The notes beneath the pieces are model-generated. The model ran no database searches and had not been told where the DNA came from. It was given only the letters and a program-made list of their open reading frames with translations. This document shows, piece after piece, positions 45,240 to 57,452 of a stretch of 64,000 nucleotides of DNA; the first letter of the stretch is position 1, and the number at the start of each line of letters is the position of its first letter. A program made the translations under genes and the position numbers. The DNA lies in contig CM043960.1 of the NCBI GenBank assembly GCA_014529385.2, forward strand, positions 24,060,396 to 24,124,395, written 5' to 3'. The stretch comes from Adiantum capillus-veneris. Its lineage: Eukaryota > Streptophyta > Polypodiopsida > Polypodiales > Pteridaceae.

Positions 45240-47170
45240 TTCCTTTTTTAGTACAATCTTCTTGATCGCAAATACATGAAGAACTAATCTTACATAATCC
45301 AAACCTTGTTACGTCATTTGCTAACTTGAATTCCTTGATTTGGTCTTACTTGTTGGGTTGTACTCTCCAGCACTTGCAACCTGTCAAAAAATGCTTGATG
45401 TCTATGAATTTGCAATCTCTCTTGTTAGTTCAAGCTTTCAATCAACAAAATTTTATCAGATATTTTCAATAACTTCACAATTTTGCTCATAACATCCACA
45501 ATTCAAGTCCAATTTCAATTTTGAAAAGACCACCAAGGTCTTGGAGACTATCTCTATCTGTGGTGAAATTCTACTCTTATTATGACTAAGTGGAACATGG
45601 ATCGCGATCCATGTTGGGAGGCCAAACTGACTTTTCTTGGTACCAACATAATCAGCATGATTAGTAGATCATTTGGCACTAAATTTTCTAAAAATAGACT
45701 TTTGGGTTGAAAATTAGGTCAGTTCTGGCACTTGCTCAGAATGCTTGAGAGTTCTAGGCTTTTGGCTTGGTTTTTTACATCCATGATTCAGTTTTGAAAT
45801 GATCACTAGAGTCCCTGTGATGTGCTTTAGCTATGGTGCAGGTTTGTTATTGATATGTGTCAAAGGAACATGGTCGATCCATGTATCTTGTTGTCAGATT
45901 GCGCTAAAACTTGGCACACGGCTTCCCTTTGGTTCACTGATCTCAACTTTATGGTTTTTGTAGGATTTGGACTATTTTAGGGCAACCAAAAGTCAATCCT
46001 CAAGTCTGTTTCAAGGTTTTCACCTTGAATTGTTTTATGCCCTTTTGACCCACTTTTTGAACTTTTTTGCCAATAGTTGTTTTGGGAAATGTTCTTAAAA
46101 TCTTACCAATTGTCCACTTGTCAAATACCAGCTCAAAATCCTTATGAGGTACATGTTGGACATCATTTTGACATGATACTTTTCCCCAAATCTTTTTGGA
46201 TTTGAACCACTTTTTCCTAGCCAAAAACAAGATTTTGTGTCTGCTTTGCAATTTTTTGCGATCAACTTTTTTTTGGTGTTTTGATCAAGCTTTTGCACTT
46301 TTTTTCTATGGACTCTTTTGGAAAAGTTGTTCCCTCAGTTCTCAAGAGTCCAAATGTCCAAATGTCAACCTGGTACATGGATCGTGATCCATGTTTGGCA
46401 GCATCTAGTCACGAATTTTGTTCTGTTGATTCCTTGCCTTTAGTTGAACCCAATTCTCACCACTTTTTGAATTTCGACAACTAAAAGTTCAGTTTCCCCA
46501 AATTTTTCTCAATTTTGAGGTTTTGTACACTTTAGTCCAATTTCTTGATTTAGATGTTCTTTTAACAACCTATTTTTGGCCAAATTGGTGTATAGGGTCA
46601 GTTCTAACGAATGAGGATAGTTTCTAGTCAATTGACCAAAAAGGTACATGGATGGTGATCCATGTTGGGTAGGAAATCTTGGAAAAAACTGCTCAATTTG
46701 TCTCTTGCAAGCTTGTATATCCCTTTTTGCCAGCTTTTGTTGAGTTTAATTCATCTTTGTAGATTTGACCATCAAGTTTGCAAACTTTTAGAATTATGGC
46801 CTTTGGTACCAAAATAAGGTTTTGGGCAGTTCGTACCCTGATCCTTTTGGCCCCAATCGATGGTGGAAATTGTTACTTAACCCACTCCTATAAAGTGAAA
46901 TGTATCCACAAACATAAATAAGTTAATTAATGTAGAAATGACGGTGAAACAGTCCTTTTCAAGCATAGGGAAAAACAAAGAACAAAATACTTTTTTTACT
47001 TCACTCTCAGCTCTCTTTGCTCATAAGGAGCAACAATGGCTGTACCTTGACTCCAATCTCTACTAAGCACTAGACATATGTCTAGCTGCTTTACTTTCTA
47101 AATGTAAATGAAATGGGTGTCAAAATCTCTGGAAATGATTTTTTGTACAACTAGGTCACTCACCACCTAA
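45240..47170. repeat. Leader of element C built of about 270-bp degenerate tandem units
   Basis: A 20-bp palindrome of the form ACATGGATCGYGATCCATGT occurs at 45595, 46375 and 46646. A shortened copy is at 45868, and a remnant lacking the middle is at about 46148. Spacings are 273, 280, 227 and 271. Text around each copy is loosely repeated. There are no coding regions. Confidence 0.7.
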
Positions 47171-47197
47171 GGATCGACTTCCCTAGCAGCGACGCCA
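47171..47197 (-). promoter_or_regulatory. Degenerate primer-binding site of element C
   Basis: The minus strand reads TGGCGTCGCTGCTAGGGAAG, the same pattern as the tRNA-Asp-type PBS of A, D and E with extra mismatches. Directly to its right TGTTAGCGGG starts a possible LTR. Confidence 0.6.
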
Positions 47198-47198
47198 A

Positions 47199-47957
47199 TG
47201 TTAGCGGGTTGCCGTGATGGACGTCTACAGCATAGCTATCTGGTACTAACATAATGTCAATACGCAAGGAAGCGACTCGAGATAGGGCACGAAGACTCAA
47301 TGAGATTGTCAATTTCAAAGAAGTGAACCTAAAGAAATGTTCATGCATCTGCAATTGCAAATCAACCACTTCCTAGTCAAAAAATCAGTCTATGTCTAAT
47401 CTCATCGCTCTAGGTCATCATGCCTTTTTGGCATCCAAACGAATTTGGAATGCAATGAAACTTAAGGAGAGATGTTACAACACCTAAGGACATAATCCTA
47501 CCAAGTTCTCTGAATGTCAATTTTACAATTTTATCTCTTACACATGTTCCTAGTGCTATTCGGAGTATATAATGAACTTTGTGAAAAATGAGCACCAGAA
47601 CTGTAAGATAAAAATAGGCACTCCTATTTTCAACTTGGCCATATTTTGATCCACTTCAACTTTTTTTTAGCACAGATGCAACACTGACAATTCTCCACTT
47701 ATCCTACTCCTACCGTAATGTATGGCGTTATTCTTATTGAGCCAAAATTGTTCTCAAAAACCATCCACCATCCTTTTCCAAACTAGCATATAGCTCCCAA
47801 GGTCCCTAGAAAGTCTCCCCACTCCCAACTACCCTACATACAGTAAGTTGTCTTCTGACCATGCAAAATCAAAAAGACGATTACTCTAGAGAGGTCTAGA
47901 GGAAATAATGGATTTTACTTGCGATTGTGTTGAGTTTTCCTTTAGTCTAAGTTTCCT
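47199..47957 (-). repeat. Possible 5' LTR of element C
   Basis: It begins with TG next to the PBS. The far end cannot be fixed because no second LTR survives on the left side of the nest. A second PBS-like sequence ends the stretch. Confidence 0.35.
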
Positions 47958-47977
47958 CATCCCTAGAAACAGTGCCA
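47958..47977 (-). promoter_or_regulatory. Second primer-binding-site-like sequence
   Basis: The minus strand TGGCACTGTTTCTAGGGATG resembles the PBS at 47171-47197. It may mark the 5' end of another, older element to the right. Confidence 0.35.
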
Positions 47978-49260
47978 AAATATGGGTGGGCTAGCAAGCC
48001 TCACCATATCTATGGTAGCATAGCGAGAACACAACAGACACAAAATATGTTAATCGATGGGACGTAGCTGACTTGCTAACTAGTTCAATATGGAGGCTAC
48101 AAGAGGTAGCTAACCTCTCAAAAAATTGAGTCTATCTTCCTAATCTACAGTGTTCATCTCAAGTGTGCATCAAATACACAAAGCTAGCGAGACTTTCTAT
48201 AGGCCTGAAATGATGATTTGAGATAGCTACAACACTTCAAATGCACTTAAGATAACTACATGAATGGGCCATACCATAATAGATGTCCCTACATCAAGAG
48301 AGCCCCAATTAAATATTTTGGCAAAACATGCTTGTTTTCTACAACCTATTTTTAGTAGGTCAATTTGAACACCCAAAACACTCTACAACATCTTTCAAGC
48401 AAGCTATGTCTACTTCTATGCTCTAAACTTTATTTGGATGTTTGATCCATGCAATACGAGCAAAAACAAAATGTAGACAACTGTACTCAAATGAAAGAGA
48501 TTTCACCCACAAATGCGTAGCTATGCTCATAATTTAATGTCAAGCTCTTGAATATCATGATAGGCTTTTAAAAGTAGAGTTCATACATGCAATCAAATGC
48601 ATTTAAAAGTGGTCTACCTACCTGTTTTAGGACTTCTTGCTCCTCTACTAAGGCTATCCAATTCAAAAATAGGTTTACATACACAAAATTTTAACAAATA
48701 TGGATTTTATTATTACAACCACTTTGGTCAAAATATGCAAGCATGTCACTAAAAATTATGAACGCAATTGTTACAACCACTTTGGCCAAAACAGTGACTT
48801 TTGTGTAAATTTTTTGACAAAAATGGTGACTCCCTTTGGACTTTCTTGTCCTCGTCATACCATTTCCACGAATTTTCCATGCATTTTATATCTTTCAAAG
48901 CTTTAATAGCTTTCTTCACAAAATAGCACACATTCCCACCTTGTGTACACTTTTAGGTGCACGCTATCAACCCATTCCTTTCGATGAGTGTGTGATTGAA
49001 TTTGAGGGCTAATAATCATTGATATGTGAGTAGATGGCACAACTACTAAGAATGAATCTTACTAAATGAAGAAAACACGAGAAGACGAAAAATCTTATTA
49101 TTCAAAGAGGAATAGTAATCAAAGTAGAAAACTTAAAAACCACCCTTTGAAGGAGCTCAATTTTATGATATAGAAGACCCCAAATAGGTCCTATTCTGAA
49201 TTGGCTCTATGTTGTTTTCATTGAGTGGAATCTAGTTAGATTCCCTCCCTTGTGGCACCC
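47978..49260. other. Unassigned retroelement-like sequence
   Basis: No genes. A short tandem duplication ('ACAACCACTTTGG' units) lies at 48714-48735 and 48773-48792. It may be LTR or leader sequence of an older element. Confidence 0.35.
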
Positions 49261-49340
49261 CCTAGCCTGTGCTCCTTATGTTTTGCTGCCTTTCCCCTGG
49301 TGCCTTGCATGTGTCCATGCGAGTTGCACCCTGTCCGCTC

Positions 49341-49341
<1 letters not shown>

Positions 49342-49373
<32 letters not shown>
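49342..49373. repeat. (GA)n microsatellite
   Basis: About 16 GA units. CT tracts follow at 49668-49699 and 49766-49794. Confidence 0.9.
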
Positions 49374-49377
<4 letters not shown>

Positions 49378-49658
49378 GGGAGGTGCAAGGGTGCATGCAT
49401 AGTGCTTGTCTTCGCATCACGTCCAGTGCCTTCACGAACACAGCTGGCATTCAGTCAAGTTTCAATCCTTTATATGGAATCTCCACAAGATACTCCACCC
49501 ACTCTCCATTTCAAAGGGTACACAAAAGCCATAAGCTCTCCACTCGTGCATGTTCCCATGCATGCACACACGTATTTGATCCTTGCGCATCCTTGTTCCA
49601 GCTCTTCCTTGCCTTGACGACGAACACTGCGCTGCTTGGGTTGTTGCAAATCCATTCT

Positions 49659-49702
<44 letters not shown>

Positions 49703-51080
49703 CTCACCACGGAGGCGTGCAGGCTGCAGGAGCATTCAAAGAGCCATTTTTCCCTCTCCTTATATCCCTCTCTCTCTCTCTCTCTCTCTCTCTCCAAAGG
49801 AAAACGAATTAGAGCACATTCGTGTGCCGGTTCTCATCATGCCCAACGTTTGCACGCTTCGCTATGCACCTTTGCGAGTAACCCCATGCCCCTCCCCAGC
49901 TACGCTTGAGAAGGTAACTGCCAGAGACGCCAATCTCCAGCTAGCCTGGCTCGACAACCTGATCACCAGAGACATATTCTCTATGCACACAAGGTTAATG
50001 TCTCTAGTTGTGCCTGTTGTGGCTTACGAAAGAGAGAGACAAACCAGGCCTCAGCTGTTGACTACCCTACAGTTATTGTCGTCCATGCTCTCATCGGCCT
50101 CTCCCAACTCCACACCGCTTAGAGCTTGTGTCCATCACGCTCTGCGTACCTTGCCTTGCTACACACGTCGTCACCTTAGCACCATCATCTCCAACACGAG
50201 TGCATCTAGTGTTGCACAGAAGAGAGAGAGAGAGAGACTAGAGAGAGAGAGTCTGCATCTCTACCCGAGCCCTCCCCTCCTATAGACGGGCACCTTCACT
50301 TTTTTGCAATCACATAAGTATTAAAAAATATAAACTTGATGTCCTGCCGCCCTCTCTTATTGATCCTGTCGTCTGGCATTCTTGCCTGGCATCTTTCTCC
50401 CTCTTTCTTCTTCTACGCAGCCTTATACCTCTCAACCCAGTTACAACATGCTCATAAGCTCTCCCTCAAAGCTTTAGTGAAGAGGTTCATTGGCGCTCAT
50501 CTTCGTTTGTTGGCATAGCTGAAAATGTTGAGCTTGTTTGCGAGTGAATGGGGATGCACGATGGATGAGTTGCAGACCATGCCGGCTAGAATCACTACCC
50601 AAATCCACTCAGGCAAATGGCCTTCGTGCCTCTTAATTTTATTTTTTTAAAGATAAAGATTTGTATCAAGCTTCCTTGGGCCTTCCCTTTGGCGCCGACA
50701 CATGGGCTAGCACGACAGCGACGACTGCCACATGTTGCACCAGCTACCTTTACGAGCATGTTGTTGTCCTGTCCTTACCTGCCATCTGGCATTCATACAA
50801 ATTAGTATGCAAATGTTTTTGCGAGGTAATTTGTGACCTCGCAAAAAAGGCAATTATGTCTAGGGTAGAGGAGCCAGTAAGGAGACGGCTAACTTGGGGA
50901 GCTTCAATCTCTTTCCTCCGAGCTCGACTTCTTGCGCTTAGCTGCTCATTTTAATCGCCTTCTCACAAGCTTTCAGGAGAATTAATTTGGGGCTGGTTGG
51001 ATTTGAGAGCCGACGGTTACGGCACCATTTTCGGAATCACGTGTATAAAAAATCGGCATGAATAAGAAGATCAACAAAGA
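49374..51080. other. No gene supported
   Basis: A 338-codon plus-strand frame (49269-50285) crosses three microsatellites and has no recognisable domain; I do not call it a gene. The rest is unique-looking sequence. Confidence 0.4.
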
Positions 51081-51084
51081 CCAA

Positions 51085-51170
51085 AAGAGGTAAAATGAGA
51101 CCACGAAGGCTTGAACCCACTCACTGCCCAATGAGGCGGTGTTATTTCAAATCAACTAACCGTTTTGGCT
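51085..51170 (-). repeat. tRNA-like sequence, possible SINE head
   Basis: The minus strand has TAGTTGATTTG (fits a pol III A box) and, about 40 bases on, GGTTCAAGCCT (fits a B box exactly). The T-arm does not pair, so it is not a functional tRNA gene. Confidence 0.35.
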
Positions 51171-51727
51171 GCTCTTTTTCGTGCTTCTTACGATCATCAA
51201 GTGTGTTATATTATGGTTTTATTTGTCCTTCCTCTGGGGACCGTCCCCCTATTGGTTCCTCTACCCTAAAGATAATGAAGCAATTCATCTCCAAAGCCTA
51301 CATAATCAACTCAAAATTCTCGATTTAGCATCTTATATTGATAAGCAATGAGTCTTCTTAATGAAAAGCTACAAATTTTTTAATCTTTGGAAAATTTTAA
51401 TTTCACAAGCAAGGGTATGTTGGAAAATTTGGAAAATTTGAAGGGCATTTTGGAAATTCATGACAAAATATTGGGGGTATTTTTGGGATTTCCATAAATT
51501 AGAGGGGTGTTTTGGTAATTTTTTCTATCTATAAGCAGGTGCACGTTTTTATTTTTTGACTTCCCTTTTCCTTTTGAGAACCAAGCCAAGGGATCTCTTT
51601 AGATTCCATCTAATTCGGACATTGGCACTACCTACTCCGTATAATCCTAGGAGTCCAAATACAATCATGTAGGCATGGTTCTCTTTGAGAGATATTGGAT
51701 CCGGGAATCTAAATTAATTAATTGAAT

Positions 51728-51825
51728 AAAATCATGTGTTTGAAGACTGTCCATTTGTCATCATGAGGTGACTATATACACCTTTAGTCTCACCTTGATG
51801 CTTGAAGAGTGATTCAAGTCACTCT
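51728..51825. repeat. Direct repeat, copy 1
   Basis: About 80-95 bases (GTGTTTGAAGACT...GACTATATACAC...TTGATGCTTGAAGAG) that recur at 53016-53095. Confidence 0.75.
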
Positions 51826-52561
51826 TCAAGAAACAATGCCAGCTATCATGACTCAACATTTGCAACATCTAGTTTGAATACAATCATGGCATACTACCTA
51901 CTGGGTCTATTCTCCAAAAAGTCCATTAATTTGCCATGCAGATTCCAACGAATCTATTTGGAATTTACCAAATGTTGAAGTAGAAGTGGTCGTAGCCCTG
52001 TTCACGCTTGCCCGCTCCCATCTTTGCCATCCAGCCTCGTCCTATGTCACGTACAACTTTAATGATGGCTCTGCTTCCCGAACCTAGTTGTAAAACAAGC
52101 AAGCAGATAGATATAACCCATGGCCCAACACCCCTGGTCCTACTCTGTCGTTAGTGTTGATCTTGCTCTACGCACACGAAATCCATGGATACCCCACAAC
52201 CCATTGCCCCTCCTTCCACTAAACATCGCTCATAACCCCCTCATTTCCGCTTCATTGCACTGCCCTGCAGGGCTTCGCCTCTTGCACGCCCTCCGCCTGG
52301 TCTCTCATTCCGTCTTCAAAGAGCCCCGTCTGTGTCCAGCCAAGCGGTCGTAAGTGCCCCAATTTGCTTGCGCATGCTGTGTTGCCTTGGCCTCCAACCC
52401 TCATCTCCTCTCTCTCTCTCTCTTCCAAAGCGACCGCATCTCCTAAGCATGAATATCGCTTGTTGGATCCCCTCTGTCGTGCTCACCATGGCGCAGGGAC
52501 ACACACACACCCGATTGTGTACAGAGGAATGAGAAAGGGCAGAATTCTCAGCTCATGTCGT

Positions 52562-52606
<45 letters not shown>

Positions 52607-52691
52607 ATCAGTTCATGCGATGGCCGCTCTCACTGGCATCCAATGTCGACCACTACTCTCATGAGACTCCCATTTGTGCCTCCTGCGACGA

Positions 52692-52729
<38 letters not shown>

Positions 52730-53015
52730 GCGATGGTATCCCTCAGTGGCAACGCTCTCGAGCTCACCTTCTACCCCAAGCCTCTTGTCGCGCCCGGAGC
52801 TTGGGCCTCCTACATCCTGCAACAATTGTTGCCAGCTTGCAGCGCCGCCTCGCCTCCTCATTTTGGCCGCCTGCCACGTGCACGCCGGTACATACCCCAA
52901 TTGTCCTTGGATGCCAGTTGCCCTTGCTTTCGTTTCCTTTATGCTTTTGCAATAAATTGAAAAGGCATCTCCTCATATTCCTGCTAATTAGACATGTTCG
53001 CAAAATTAGAGGGAC
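51826..53015. other. SSR-bearing sequence between direct repeats
   Basis: CT microsatellites lie at 52565-52602 and 52696-52728. Long ORFs here depend on the SSRs; no gene is supported. Confidence 0.4.
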
Positions 53016-53095
53016 AAGTCTTCGTGTTTGAAGACTCTCCATTAGGGGACTATATACACTTTTACCTTGATGCTTGAAGAGTGATTCGAGTCAAA
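53016..53095. repeat. Direct repeat, copy 2
   Basis: See 51728-51825; scattered differences and a shortened middle. Confidence 0.75.
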
Positions 53096-53570
53096 AGTGG
53101 CCATTTGTGTTCATAGGATTCTCATAGGAATTTAGTTATTCATCCTATTTCAGAGGAATGTAGAGTAGAATAGATTCAAAGAGATTATAGATTCTTCAAG
53201 AATATTTTTTGTTCTATTACCTTAAAACTTATTGAATCCCTGTGGTCTCCTTGTTTAAAGAAAAAAAAAGATTTTCAAACATACAAGATTAGCTAACTTG
53301 CATTGTGGAGTATCCTTCTTTCATTCACATAGTAGTTAGGTGCTTAGTGGAGACATGTATATGCACATTTTCCACTTAACCAGTACACACTTTTTCACTC
53401 CATTGATTATTTTAAGCCATTCTTATAAGAGTATCTTGAGACTCACCATATATTGGTTGCAGACCTTTTCATTCCAATACTTTAAATCCTCCCAATAGAA
53501 CGATTTTTCCTTGTAGCAACAATAGAACCTTAGCCATATGAACACTATTCTCGATGGGTGGTTTTCGATA

Positions 53571-53719
53571 ATGGATTCTCTCAATGAGTGCATATAAACT
53601 GTGGCCACATAGCTAGATGTGATGTCCATTGAAGAGGTAAGGTTTTAGATGGGATGGATTCTCTCAATGAGTGCATATAAATTGTGGCCACATAGCTAGA
53701 TGTGATGTCCATTGAAGAG
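53571..53719. repeat. Recent tandem duplication, 66-bp units
   Basis: Units at 53571-53636 and 53654-53719 differ at one base; the period is 83. Confidence 0.92.
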
Positions 53720-53827
53720 AATCTATACTACTTATAATGCGGGGAGGGATTCCGACTCCCCCTCCTTGCCACGTGTCGAAGCTCCTTCAACAGGCAGGTG
53801 TGGCCTGCAGCTCCGAGAGCACTGCGT

Positions 53828-53828
<1 letters not shown>

Positions 53829-53882
<54 letters not shown>
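53829..53882. repeat. (GA)n microsatellite
   Basis: About 27 GA units. Confidence 0.95.
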
Positions 53883-53887
<5 letters not shown>

Positions 53888-54432
53888 CAAAGCCCGCCGG
53901 TCGTACTAGTAGGAATAAGAATTCTATAAGAGATTTTCATCTCAAGGATCACAATACCCTTAGAGACCAATGACGCTCCTAGTTGTTTTGATCGTAGGGT
54001 TGGGTTGTGGTGGTGAGTCTTACTATACACCGAGCGACATTTTCCAAGCAAACCAAAATCCAAGCAAGTATCTATACGGCATGGGCCCATCTTGTCATAT
54101 GTGGCCGGCCTTGTCTTTTCATTTGAATTACCTTAGAGGTAAAACCAAAGTAAAACTAACGGAGAATCGCTTTTGATTCCCTTGAAAAGAAATTTGTGCA
54201 CCCCTAGTACTCAGAAAGACCAATATATTGGGAAGATGCCTTAGTTTACATAATGAAGTGCCAATTTATGGTAGTCCTAGAGGATGACACGTAGGAGCTT
54301 GTAGAATCAGGTGGAGATGTTCTCTCTAGCCACGAATTTGGAATTGCACATGCGCTGTTTGAGAAATATGCCTTGCATTATTGGAGAAATGTGCCTTGTT
54401 TGGCATCTCATGTTTAGCATGCTGCAGCTCTT

Positions 54433-54435
<3 letters not shown>

Positions 54436-54476
<41 letters not shown>
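54436..54476. repeat. (CT)n microsatellite
   Basis: About 20 CT units. Confidence 0.95.
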
Positions 54477-54481
<5 letters not shown>

Positions 54482-54539
54482 TGTGGCTCTGCTAAACTGA
54501 ATTCTTGTTTGTAGGTGCCACACACACAAGATCTCACCC

Positions 54540-54720
54540 CTCGGATAGCATGGTCTTGAGATACTTAGTTAGCTCACCTCCACATACAAGTGGTGCTCAC
54601 GTAGATAGCATGGGCCTAAGTCCTTGCATTTGAACCCGCCGGGTTCTTGGTTCGATTGTCCTCAGTCAACCTGAGGTGCTTTATGCCCACAAAGCACACG
54701 AGCTCGTGATCCCTTGGGTG
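54540..54720 (+). repeat. Possible tRNA-derived SINE
   Basis: TTAGTTAGCTCACC (A-box-like) is followed by TTGGTTCGATTGTCC (B-box-like) about 80 bases on. The spacing is longer than in a tRNA. No poly-A or poly-T tail or target duplication was found. Confidence 0.3.
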
Positions 54721-54857
54721 GCACTAACTCTAGTACCGCCTGCTCAATACTGGTCATTCTTCAGCCCTGACGTAGATGCCCCTCATGCACACCATGCATA
54801 AGCACATCAAAACTTTTCTCTATGCGCACACATGAGAGCGAGAAAGTGAGAGGTGGT

Positions 54858-54879
54858 GGGGGGGGGGGGGGGGGGGGGA
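54858..54879. repeat. G-run
   Basis: About 22 consecutive G. Confidence 0.9.
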
Positions 54880-55097
54880 GACAGAGCCAACAAGAAAATG
54901 AGAAAGTCTTTATATTTTCACAATCATGGCTAGTAGGTGCTACGCTTTAAAAAAAACAAAGTAGGAGGCGAATCAAACAAGATGCCTTTCACTCTCTCGA
55001 CTAAAGCATGGATGCCCTTTTTATTCCAAGCCAAGTGTGTGTACAGTTGTGTGCAGCAAGAGACCTCCCTCCACATCTGCACGATGCGAGGGCTGCG

Positions 55098-55099
<2 letters not shown>

Positions 55100-55171
<72 letters not shown>
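55100..55171. repeat. (CT)n microsatellite
   Basis: About 36 CT units. Confidence 0.95.
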
Positions 55172-55174
<3 letters not shown>

Positions 55175-55233
55175 GGATAGATCTCTAACTCTTGGGATAG
55201 TTTCCTACGACATTAAAATTCTCTTCTTCTCGG

Positions 55234-55373
<140 letters not shown>

Positions 55374-55470
55374 ACGCTAATTAGAAGAGGAAAATGGTAT
55401 ATCACCCAAGTGTGATAGATTGGTTATGCCATTTCCCTATTCAATAACAGGTCTTGAGTTCAACTCTCCT

Positions 55471-55683
55471 TGTTAAATATATCTTTAAGGTTGAAGGAGT
55501 ACGAGCGGAAGTGTGACGCGAGAGAGAGTGCGAGAAGAAGAGCACGACGATATGGTGAACTCTCTCTACTGTCATGTGTAGAGCATAGTGAGTTCTTATT
55601 AGGTTTTTACAAAAGAATATGTGTACATACCTGGCAGCCTGCCCACTTACCTGGGCGACCACATTGGGCTTTATACCCCAACA
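55471..55683 (-). repeat. 3' LTR of the copia element
   Basis: 213 bp, TGTTAAATAT to CCCCAACA on the plus strand (TG...CA). The minus strand starts TGTTGGGGTATAAAGCCC. The 5' partner is missing, so the edges rest on the TG/CA ends and the adjoining polypurine tract. Confidence 0.7.
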
Positions 55684-55695
55684 ACCTCCCACTTA
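55684..55695 (-). promoter_or_regulatory. Polypurine tract of the copia element
   Basis: The minus strand AAGTGGGAGGT abuts the LTR, the usual form in plant copia elements. Confidence 0.75.
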
Positions 55696-55772
55696 AAGTC
55701 CAATGTGGTACTTTAAGTGTGAGAGAAGCTACTATACAAGCTAATATACAAGAGATGTAGAGAAGTGATGTA

Positions 55773-57446
55773 CTACCCTACACCTAACTGCTTGCAAAAA
55801 TGCGCAAAGCTCTCTGAGGGAAGTCCTTTTGTAAGTAGATCAGCAGGATTTTCTGTGGTGTGAACTTTGACAAGCTGAATTTTCTTATCCTCGAGCATTT
55901 CCCTGATGAAATGATACTTCACATCCACATGCTTTGTCTTTGAGTGATAAATTGGATTGCGAGCCAGCTGTATAGCACTCTGACTATCACAATATAACAC
56001 CGGCATCTCTTCTTTGATTCCCAAATCTGTTACTAGTCGATTAAGGCAAATTGATTCTTTGCATGCCTCTGATGCTGCAACATATTCAGCCTCTGTAGTA
56101 GACTGAGTAACACAATCTTGTAATCTAGAACTCCATGATACTGCTCCACCAGCCAATGTAAAGACATACCTTGACATAGACCTTCGGTTGTCTAAGTCAC
56201 CTGCATAATCTGAGTCTGTAAAACCCTTTACACTTAGCTCCTGACTCCCATAGTATATACGCATACTCTTTGTAGCGTTCAGGTATCTCAATATTCCTTT
56301 CACTGCCTCCCTATGTTTCTTGCCTGGGTTTGACATGTATCGACTTACTACTCCCACTGCAAATGCAATGTCTGGGCGAGTAGCAATCATTGCATACATC
56401 AAACTACCCACTGCAGAAGCATATGGAATCTTATCCATTTCAGCCTGTTCTTCCTCAGACACAGGACAATCTTGTTTGCTAAGTTTCACATATGGTGGCA
56501 ATGGAACACTCAATGCCTTTCCCTTCTCCATATTGAAACGTTGCAAAACCTTGTCAATATACTCTGTTTGAGATAACCAAATCAACTTCTTTGATCTCTC
56601 TCTCTCAATGCGCATACCAAGTATATGACTTGCCTCACCCATGTCTTTCATGTCAAACGATTTTGCCATCTTTGACTTCAAAGCTGAAATTTCTTCCAAG
56701 TGCTTGCCAGCAATCAACATGTCATCCACATACAAAATAAGGATCAACCAACTACCATCCTTAGCCTTCTTTGTATATAGACAGTGATCGAACTCACTAC
56801 GTTTGTAGCCTTGAGAAAGCATAAACTTGTGGAATTTATGGTACCATGCCCTCGGTGATTGTTTTAAGCCATAAAGACTCTTTAACAACTGGCATACCAA
56901 ATCTTCCTTGCCTTTCTCAACAAACCCTTCTGGCTGCTGCATGTAAATTTCCACATCTAAATCACCATGCAAGAACGATGTCTTGACATCCATTTGGTGC
57001 AACACCAAATCTAATATGGCAACCAATGCAAGAAAGCATCTCAATGTAGTCATCTTGACCACCGGAGAGAAGACTTCATCAAAGTCAATGCCTTGTTCTT
57101 GCTTAAAGCCCTTGGCAACAAGCCTTGCTTTGTACTTTGGCTGACTATCATGAGCGGTGATCTTATACCTGTAAACCCATTTACAAGGTAGAGCCTTTTT
57201 GCTCTGTGGTAATTTAACTAGCTTCCATGTTTGGTTTTTATGCAGAGTTGTCATCTCTGACTGCATGGCCAATTGCCAATTCCCGGAGTCCTTCATTTGC
57301 ACTGCTTCCTTGTAACATGAAGGCTCATTGCAATCAGTCAACATGACATAGTTCATAGATGGAACAAACCGATCAGGAGGTCGCGTGATACGTCCAGATC
57401 TACGCAAAATAGGTGGCTCAGGCTCAGCCACAACCTGTGGTTCCAA
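55773..57446 (-). pseudogene. Copia reverse transcriptase and RNase H
   Basis: 557 codons without internal stop. RT: NQTWKLVKLPQSKKALPCKW, ARLVAKGFKQEQGIDFDEVF, QMDVKTSFLHGDL, EDLVCQLLKSLYGLKQSPRA, and the active site LILYVDDMLIAG. RNase H: VKGFTDSDYAGDLDNRRS (Asp), QSTTEAEYVAASEACKE (Glu) and VLYCDSQSAIQLARNP (Asp), ending with KHVDVKYHFIREML and DLLTKGL. All catalytic residues appear present. It follows the integrase ORF in the same frame, separated by one TAG, so in life this was one polyprotein. Confidence 0.93.
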
Positions 57447-57452
57447 TCTATC

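Noticed and set aside
49269-50285. 338-codon plus-strand ORF
   Set aside because: Crosses three microsatellites. The non-SSR parts match no known domain and the composition is not protein-like.
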